This document shows positions 56,206 to 64,000 of a stretch of DNA of 64,000 bases, one piece after another. The notes beneath the pieces were generated by a model. The model did not search any database, was not told the DNA's origin, and was given only the letters and a program-made list of their open reading frames with translations. This DNA is from Polytrichum commune (taxonomy: Eukaryota; Streptophyta; Polytrichopsida; Polytrichales; Polytrichaceae), in the NCBI GenBank assembly GCA_950295325.1, contig OX485803.1:30681554-30745553 (forward strand), in the 5' to 3' direction. The translations under genes and the position numbers were made by a program. Every line of letters starts with the position of its first letter. The stretch's first letter is position 1.

Positions 56206-59200
56206 TTAGGGTGTTTTATGTCATTATGCTAACTTTGCAGATGGCACATCTTATGAATACCTGAGCAAATACTGTCATGGATGGATGGGTTCATCCACTG
56301 GCCAAAACCCTACCTTCTCTTGTCAGCAACTTTGTGATGAAATATTGTTACAAATGATTGAAATTTGGATGAAAAATCACTTGGTAAGTGACTGCAATTG
56401 CAATACTGTAAATCTTTAATCCCCCTCCCCCAAAAAAATTAAAAGGAAGGACAAATAATGTTGGGTTAACATTTAGTGTTGGTTACACTATATTGCAGAG
56501 CATGTATTCCAATCTTTTTCAAACACTAACCATGTTGGTTACTAAGCCTAGAATGGTTCACATGATTTGAGCACTTAGTCGTATTTTTTTAGGACGAGTG
56601 TCTCTTCAACATTTGTTCTTAGTTCAAGACTTTATCGCATTCCGCTCAAATGAAAGTGTCCAAATTAATGTTGTGTTGGACTTAAGAATGTCTACCTTAA
56701 CTTCTGAATTAGATAAGGTGGTTGGGTGCCAGGAGGCCATATGTGGCCTTTTCAACAATTTTGAGGAGCGCCACAAAGTTTTGATCAATGCAAACTAGAA
56801 CGAGGTAAAGTGTGGGGGTTCTCTATTGTAGTCTTTAATCTTCAACCCAAAAATAGTGTTTTAAAATTTTAATATGGTAATTCTAGAGGTGCAAAAACAT
56901 GGTGGCATCTCCAATTTTTGACATGGGGCATGCCCGGAAGGCTTCACATGGGCCAATAGGAGAGTGGCTGTGATAAAGGGTGGGCAACAGGGATAGGATG
57001 GGTTTGGCGGGCCATAATAAAGCACATAGTAAGGTGGTTAGATAGGTATTAGGATAACATGTCCACATAATTAGACCTTTAGCCTACATAACACTATTCA
57101 ATCGAATAAGCATGTTGGGTGGGTCTGGGAATATGTCAGAGTTTGTTCTCGGGCAATGCCATTGTGATCCTTCATTATGCAAATTCAACCCAAATCACAA
57201 GAACTTTTCTTGCATAAATATACTGGCCATTGTCTTTTCCTTTGTGTCGGTCCCATCCGCCCACCCTTGACAACTGGCTAACAACCATGTCTTCTGCCAT
57301 TTTCTATAGAAAAGTACTAATTAGTTTTCAAAGGCAAGTGGTTGCATGCACCTAATTTGTAGGCCTACCTACCCGGGGCCAAGACTCTATATATGAGGTT
57401 AGTTTAAAAAAATAAGTCCGTTCAAAGCTTGACAAGTTTTGTTTGAAGACCCTTCTTGCGAACAAATTTGTTTAAAGAACCTTCTCACATGGGATGTATG
57501 CCACTTGGCATGGGTCCTTGGTTAATGCGACCAACTTTTACCTAAAGAAGGTTATTGACTACCTAGTGAGCACCGAGTAAGACCTCGAGAATGGGATGTA
57601 CGCCACTTGGCCAAGGTCCCATTGGGAAAACAATTGGTTGCATTTATGTCGATAAATGCAACCAATTGTTTTCTAAACTAGGTTCTTGACTACCTAATGA
57701 GAACCAAGGCATTCTTCCTACTAATAGTGACGGACTAGTAGTAGTGATGGTCTAGGAGACCGATTGTCACATATGATAGGTCCATTCAATTTGAAATTCA
57801 TTTTCCTTTTTGTGGAATGGAACATGCTTGTTGAGTTGAATCATGTTATGTAGACATAGGGAGGGGTGTGACCTCCTGCAGGGTTGACATCCCTAGATGT
57901 AGGATCTGTCATAGCTAGTTATAAAGTCGTGTAAGAGCATGTCCATGATGATCCCCCCTCTACCAATATTTTTTTGGTGTGCCCATTGGCATAGGCCCAT
58001 GCACTAGTTTACAGGGGATAAGCCTCCACAAATATATCAAAAGATTCCCCAAAATTTTATTATTCATAAATACATTTATTTACAAGCATTTGTAGACCAT
58101 TTGGATTTCATATTTTCCACAAGCACATGTTTTATGTACACAAACGCTAAAATTGAAGTGCTTCATAGTCGTGATACAACAAGGCCCCTAGATCACACAA
58201 AAGCAAATCATATCAAGTTTTTTTTCTTTTAATTCTTTTTGCCTATGACATGTCATACACATTACGGTTACGGTTAATATGAAAATGTGTATAACATGTC
58301 ATAGGCCAAAACCCCAATGTGTTATCATAACCATAATGCCTATAACTGCATTTGTATTTAATTAAGCTAATTAAGCCTAATGAATGTGTATGAATACTTA
58401 TGAAAGTAGAAGGCATTAACTAAACTATGTAAATTTTACATATTCAATATATCATGCAAAATCTAGGTTTCAATTTACAATGATGAAGACCCTTCAAATG
58501 GTAAGTCACCAAAATCATAACCTCAATGCTAATGAGGATTGTTTAATATTTTTCAAATCCCAATCAATTGCTTGGTTACTAAGTGGAAGTGAGTGTATAT
58601 ATAGCATTCTCAACCTTGAAGGTGAAGTGCACTCAATATGGATTTTGTGGACAAGCAACCTTATTGAATGCAAGAGCAATTTTGTATTTGAAGTCGGGCG
58701 GGATGGCCAACAATCTTCAATTAAGATCAGAATTTTTTTGAAATTTTTGAAAGGGCTACTCGGGGGTTCAGATCACGGGCCCTAGTCCCTATCCATATAG
58801 AGACCCCTCCCCTTGAAACTTTGTAGGAGGAGGGTTAACGTCCACCCATTTGTATATTGCTTAGAGCTCTCTCTAGCTCTATACAAAGTTGTTGCACTAA
58901 ATATACCAATTAGTGAAGGTGATACTAAATTCTTTTACGCTCTAAATTAGTGTCACCAAAATAACTGTGAGTCAAGATTAGGAAGCATTATTCATCTTGG
59001 CACTTGGCATTTTCACTTAAAGCATTGGCACTTGGCACTAATCACTAAATGTATCGGCACTTGGCACTATGCACTGACAAGCATGTGACACACACTAATC
59101 ACAAACACACACTCTTTTTCTCAAAACCCATGATAAATGAGCACAGAAACCACCGTAGTCGTGAATTAAGTGTCACTCAATAGCAACTCCAGCCCTTGAT

Positions 59201-59408
59201 AACTTTGTGATTTGGCCAGATTGTGCGTGTGACTTGAATTAGTACCACCCTTAGTAATCGGTGCATTTAGTGTAGTGGCCTCTCATGGACAACCAAAGAC
59301 TAAGTAGAAAATTTTAGTTGCTACTTGCATCTATAGGGTTTGAAGTTTAGTTGTTGTCCCTTGTTCCTTCACTCCTCTCCACCATAGCCGACCTTGTTTG
59401 CTTTCCAG
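56206..59408. other. No gene recognised
   Basis: About 3.2 kb with no element ends I could pair. The 66-residue frame at 56598 and 101-residue frame at 58480-58785 are unrecognised. A duplicated phrase with AACCAATTGTTTTC / GAAAACAATTGGTTG lies around 57630-57675 (short palindrome), and GGCACTTGGCA recurs at 58998-59070. Confidence 0.45.
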
Positions 59409-60500
59409 TCAGTGATTGGGAAATGTACACTTAGTGTGGAAATCATGAGCAAACATCCTCACCACAAGGTCAAGATGAACGGTTAGTTGATTTCCGAGCT
59501 TGCTCTTTACAAAAGACATCAAGCTAAAGGTTTGCTCGTCCTCTACATTGCCGAGGACTTGCAAATGAGCAATTTGGGCCACTTTTAGATATCCCAACAA
59601 CTTAGTAGAAAGCAACGCATTGTGGAAGAGCTTCCTCCGTGACGTAACATTGGTTCTTTTGTTCATGGGAAGGGCCATCACAAATCTCGCATTGGTCAGG
59701 ATAGTGCTTTTAAAATAAAGAAAACACGCTTGCATCTCAAGGTTTAGGGTTTAGGGTTTAGGGTTTAGGGTTTAGGGTTGGCGGCACTCATGCCCCGATC
59801 ACACGAAGTTTCCATCAACTTCTGGATGTGAAGTAGTTGGGGATGTCGTCACGGCCAGATGCCCAAGTTGTTCACACCAACATCTCGGCTTCTTCAACAT
59901 TTTTGTTGTGATGTACAGTTGCTCGTTTGGCATCCCTACCTCCCTAGCAGCTAAAAATAGTTGTGGGGCAACAAAGTTGTGCCATGTGGACAAACCACAA
60001 GTTTTGGGTCGTGGGTCCCATGCGTCCAAACGTGGATGTCAGAGTGCAGGTTATGACCATCTCCGGCGCCGTCATATAAGTTGGACGGTGATGGCCCACC
60101 ATGAAAGTCATTGTGGGAGACTAATTCACCTATAGAAAATGCACTTTCAGTTTAGTGTGATCAAGGCATCACTCCTCGCCATCCTAACTCTTGGGTGCCT
60201 CAATTCATGCATCAAGGCGTACACACACGTTTCATAGTGATGCTTTAGTGTGTTCAAGTGATTTGGAAAAGGTTGTCAAACAAGTATCCATGAGCCAATA
60301 ATGTGGGTAGTAAATTTCCATAGCACACATGACCTCTTGGGCTAGAAATCTCTTGTCAAACTTCTATGTTTGGGTGACAGGCAACATCAACGCAATGTTT
60401 CTTCACCTCTTCCAAGATCACCCCTCGGTTGATATTCTTAATGTCCTCCCATTGCCCTGGCCAAGCCACTAATTGCATGCTCACTGCGGGGAACAACCCT
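59409..60500 (-). pseudogene. hAT transposase relic, second lineage
   Basis: The best-preserved part is 59735-59409 (108 residues): LLGYLKVAQIAHLQVLGNVE, DEQTFSLMSFVKSKLGNQL and DLVVRMFAHDF, the hAT C-terminal region in a form (VLG-x-VEDE...F-x-KSKL-x-N-x-L) distinct from the relic at 21518. Upstream on the minus strand are remnants ILEEVKKHCVDVACHPN and EVMCAMEIYYPHYWL with stops and shifts, consistent with the core preceding that domain. A 230-bp frame (60029-59799) lies between without recognisable motifs. The gene is cut by telomere-type repeats at 59743-59777. Confidence 0.7.
59743..59777 (+). repeat. Interstitial telomere repeat, 5 x TTTAGGG
   Basis: Five perfect TTTAGGG units, preceded by GG and followed by TT. 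This is the plant (Arabidopsis) telomere type. It lies inside the hAT relic, exactly between its two open stretches. Confidence 0.95.
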
Positions 60501-60509
60501 GCCTAGGAG

Positions 60510-61432
60510 GTGGACTCTTTATTGGAAACCTAAATGATGTGCATGGGTCACTATCAAATTAAACCCCCTAGATTTACAAGAAGTTTATAGAGACAACAAA
60601 TGTACACATACTAACAATAGGCTAGAAAATGGAGCATGTATTTATACCGAGCTTTTCAATTTAATGTGATAAATGCCTCCACCACACATACAAAATAAAA
60701 ATCTTGAATTACATATGCCTTTATTACATGGAAATTTCACTCTCTGATGAGAAAAATATTAAACATTTTTGTCATTCATAACATGTAACTTAATGATTGC
60801 ATCAAACAAACAAAGACAAGAGCATGATAACTTAGCCACGATCTAGAGAGCAAAATCATGGGAGCCCATGAGCACTCCAAGAGCCTCTAGCTTGTCCTAA
60901 AACCCTAACAAAAATGAACAAACGGGCCGTTGAGGACTATTGCCATATGACAACAATGGCAAATGTGAATTGAATGAAACTAACACATCTATTTCAAAAT
61001 TTTCAATAAACCTTAGGCCCCCTTTTGTATATCTACCTTTACTTCAAGATTCTTAATGGCATTTTTAAATATACACACTACAAAAAATCAATACCTCTGC
61101 CTTATGTCTACTATGTACACTAGTGCCTCAAATAATACCCCTTCTTGCACTCATGTTTGTTCGTATGTGGTATGGAGAGTCTACCCCCCCCCCCCCAAGG
61201 TTTGCCTCTAAGATAGGTATGGGCCAAGGGAATTGGGAGTCATATCATCTAAAATTGACGATATCCCTCATAGGCTTGTTTCTTGCAACATGATATTTTG
61301 GCTTGGGATCTAGACCACAACCATCATCTAATTTGTTAGGAGCAATGGAATGAGGTGACGGGTTGGCGCTGGTGTCAGGAGCGCTAGTACCAACCCTACC
61401 AAATAAACATTATACATGAAACTTTTGGGAAC
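60510..61432. other. No gene recognised; C-run at about 61182-61196
   Basis: The C-run is preceded by TTTGTTCGTATGTGG and GAGTCTA, like the right end of copy C (29942-30287), and followed by AAG. No left end or matching 9-mer was found upstream, so at most a truncated poly-G-ended copy. Confidence 0.4.
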
Positions 61433-61659
61433 CACTACACCATTTATGGTATTTAGTGTCACTTATTATTCGGTGTTATGTTGTGCTATAGCGTTTTACT
61501 ATAGATCTCATTTTTTTACCAACGAATGTCAATTGGTTGTTTGGACACTGTAGAGGATTGGCATCTTTACTTGGTAAAAATTGATACTAACGATAAAATG
61601 TTATAGCCATGTGTAACACCGAATAGTAAGTGACACTAAATACCATAAACGGTGTAGTG
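61433..61659. mobile_element. CACTA-like MITE, best copy (227 bp)
   Basis: Left CACTACACCATTTATGGTAT then TTAGTGTCACTTATTATTCGG; right the complement of CACTACACCGTTTATGGTAT with TTAGTGTCACTTACTATTCGG. The TIR is about 45 bp with few mismatches. The CACTA start is the hallmark of that superfamily. The expected 3-bp target duplication is not evident (AAC against GGG). Copies at 4548 and 35023. Confidence 0.8.
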
Positions 61660-63095
61660 GGGGAGTCAGAGGGGCTGAGAGTGCAGGCTACATGGCAAAG
61701 TAAAGAGAGGTTCAGCTAGATCAGAGCACAGGTAGATCGCGACAGATTTAACAAAGGAAAAGACAAATATTTTGCAGCAAGAGGGCAAAGTTTTCAAAGC
61801 CAAGGCAAGAGACTTCAAAGCAAACACACCTATCATACCACTTTGAGCAAAGGACAAAGACAGATCCAAAACACAAACATCAATGAAAACAAAACACAAA
61901 CTCAAGATAAAAGAATCCAAGAAGAATTGCAAGCCAAAGTGGGATAAGGTTGCTATCTCTATGTGCAAAGGGCCTTCCTACCTCACTCTCTCTAATGCCA
62001 AAGCACCCAAGCCTAACACCAAACACAAAAGCCTACTTAGATACTCTAAGCTTACACAGACCAACCCAAAACCAACACTAATCTTATGCAATCCTCTTCC
62101 CGCAAACCCTAGTGGAGACCTTCAACATATTATGCACCAACCTTGCCATCCAACAAACATTTACATTCAAAAATCTCAACATTGGAGTGTACTTGCCAAC
62201 ATTGCACTCGGATTTGCTACACCTTCATACAATTTGTGATCCATGGCAACAATCTCCACTGCCTAAACCAACGCCCAAGGTGGATTGCTCAAGCAACACC
62301 CTTAAACCCAAGACTTAGAGGCGGAACACAGGAGCAATGAACCGGACATTAGGAGAAAAATTGTTCATTGCAACTCATGGCAAGAAAATGCATCTATGAA
62401 CCATTATGGTTGTCAACTAGAGGTTTTTGGTTGCCGTTTCTCCAGAACCCGCAACCAACAATTTCGGTTGATAAACAAAATGATTTATTTATGCATTTTT
62501 TGCCATGAGTTGCAACGGATGGCTGGATTGGACAATTTTTTTTGCTAAAAGGAGTACACCCTAAAACCTAAACCTTCAGGTAAAACGGCAAGGGGGTTGG
62601 CAATTGGAAGCATGCGGAAATTTCTAATCACCCATGGTGGGCTGAAAATGAGCGGAAGATGGCTACATAATTGTTGCAACAAGTTGCAATGTGGTGACAT
62701 CCAATGAGCAACGGGAGTTGGTTGGATATGATTGGAGAGAGAGAGAGTATAGAGAAGCTATTGGTGACGCTAGCATGATCGGAAAATCACAAGGTCGCGA
62801 ACTGGCTACATGTAGCCCAAAAAATAAAAAATAAAAAATAAAATGACATAAAGACATTTTGAATAAAATTTTAATTTACACACTGAAACAATTGTAGTGT
62901 GTGTCTCCTATTGGCAAGGAAACCCCAACATAATCTCAACATGACCCCATTGATACCAATCCGGGGTAGAAATCGAGATGGCACCTCCATTACTTGACAT
63001 TAATGGAGAGAGCTTTGTGGCACTCAAATTGCTCTCAATATCAATGTAAATAGGGGGAGGGGGCACTACATTGATTATGTTGGATACTATGGGCA
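61660..63095. other. No gene recognised
   Basis: Several 60-118-residue frames on both strands (61666-61968 minus, 61883-62340 plus in two phases). None has a domain; the sequence is rich in CAA/ACC on the plus strand, which keeps frames open by composition. Confidence 0.45.
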
Positions 63096-63099
63096 GATG

Positions 63100-63760
63100 T
63101 ATAGTGTGGCTTATTGTGGGCAACCCTATAGTGTGGCCCACAATATACACCATCATATGAAAATATTATACAACCTTAATGACACTTGAATCTTCAACCA
63201 TTCACTATGTTCTCATTCTTTTAATTCCAATTAAGGGTATGGTATCAAATGAGAGTCTTTGAGAATGGTCCTAATATTGCATCCTACATCCAAGAATCAA
63301 GGGAGAATTCTTTTTTAAATAAAAAATAAATATTAGTTGAGCTTTGAATGGTCATTTCACCCAAATGGATGAGAGCTAGGAGGCGATCTTGGTGTGTATA
63401 GAAGAGCATTAGAATTTCCACAAGACAAGCTACTTGCTTTGAAGAACAATCACGATTTGAAGGAAATGCCATCATTTGAAGTAACTAGAGGTGTTTCTTG
63501 AAAGTAAAGTTTGATGATGAGCAACACCTATATTGTGGCATGTGCTCAATTTTAATAAATAAAAATGAGAATCAATAGAGATACATTGAATATTATTTCA
63601 AGTCCATTAGAAGTACTATAACCTACAACGTGGACCTATGTTAATCAATGCCCTGGGTTGCTAATTTGGTAGATATTGTGCACCCACAATATTATCTCCA
63701 ATGTCTTAGTGAGGAACATAGTAAAAAACCACAATATTTACCATGGTCTTTGTAGTGATT
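63100..63760 (+). repeat. Dispersed repeat, partner of 5255-5780
   Basis: GTGTGGCTTATTGTGGGCAA, CCCACAATATACACCATCAT, ATAACCTACAACGTG and CCACAATATTTACCATGG occur in the order seen at 5.3-5.8 kb. Diverged; no termini. Confidence 0.55.
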
Positions 63761-64000
63761 CAAGCCTATTCCACCCTAGACTACATTCATGATGATTGAA
63801 ACCACTCATTAAATATGGCTTGCATAGCCTTGTAATTGGTTGTTAATATACTTCAATTTGACATCCACAATCACACAACTTATGAACGGGAAATTGCCAT
63901 GGAGAGGTGGAAGATAAACAGACTATGAATTAATGCAAATTTAATTGACGCTTTGAGAACTCCTTCATCTATTGTCCTTGATGCCTATACATGTACATGT

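Noticed and set aside
61182-61200. C-run with copy-C-like approach sequence as another element end
   Set aside because: No opposite end and no matching 9-mer within the preceding kilobase; only a possible truncated remnant.
61883-62340. Long plus-strand ORFs rich in Lys, Pro and Asn
   Set aside because: Three overlapping phases are open at once, which indicates base composition and not selection on a protein.
1-64000. tRNA, rRNA genes, CRISPR arrays or bacterial operons
   Set aside because: No cloverleaf with a GGTTCGAATCC-type arm, no rRNA core motif, no regular repeat-spacer array and no ribosome-binding-site-spaced gene clusters were found by eye.

Overview
This 64 kb window is eukaryotic, AT-rich and gene-poor. 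The best guess is a land plant or close streptophyte relative with a repeat-rich genome. The basis is five perfect TTTAGGG units (plant-type telomere repeat), scattered 'ccctaaaccctaaac' motifs, hAT-type transposase relics, and abundant small inverted-repeat (MITE-like) elements. The species cannot be named. I found no intact host protein gene, no convincing rRNA or tRNA gene, no CRISPR array and no bacterial-style operon. Almost every longer open frame falls in, or is a by-product of, a transposable element, so the annotation is mainly a map of elements.

Layout. 0-10 kb: a poly-G-ended element with target-site duplication (730-1020), a near-perfect foldback element (2338-2505), and inverted pairs of a MITE with 'TAAGGTA..TGGGT' ends (6.0-6.8 and 8.0-9.7 kb) beside a 28-bp minisatellite. 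11-20 kb: low-complexity tracts, Harbinger-like MITEs (11.8, 14.7 kb), a 600-bp repeat with an inverted twin at 38 kb, and a 179-bp tandem satellite (17.8-18.7 kb). 20-24 kb: a second foldback copy, a hAT C-terminal domain, a possible pogo-like transposase tail and a GC-richer block. 26-33 kb: a 1.3-kb poly-G-ended element with an unknown coding relic, then nested elements: poly-G elements inside Harbinger-like MITEs at 29.9 and 32.1 kb, and a truncated retroelement inside another MITE at 30.6 kb. 35-46 kb: CACTA-like MITEs and more retroelement copies that end in a hairpin followed by a TATC-type tail. 47-64 kb: further MITEs, a dead Tc1-like transposon (51-52.5 kb), a 13-copy minisatellite (53.3 kb), a foldback element carrying a 31-bp tandem array (55.6-56.2 kb), and a second hAT relic split by telomere-type repeats (59.4-60.5 kb).

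The most interesting items are: (1) a family of at least four elements whose ends are C-W-C plus a G-run, each flanked by a 9-bp direct repeat; (2) a non-LTR-like retroelement family whose 3' ends share a hairpin of changing sequence but constant position, followed by TATC-type repeats; (3) inverted pairs and self-nesting of MITEs of the same family, some beside tandem arrays; (4) a decayed Tc1-like transposase resembling fungal elements. All comparisons were made by eye; no alignment, database search or statistic was run.
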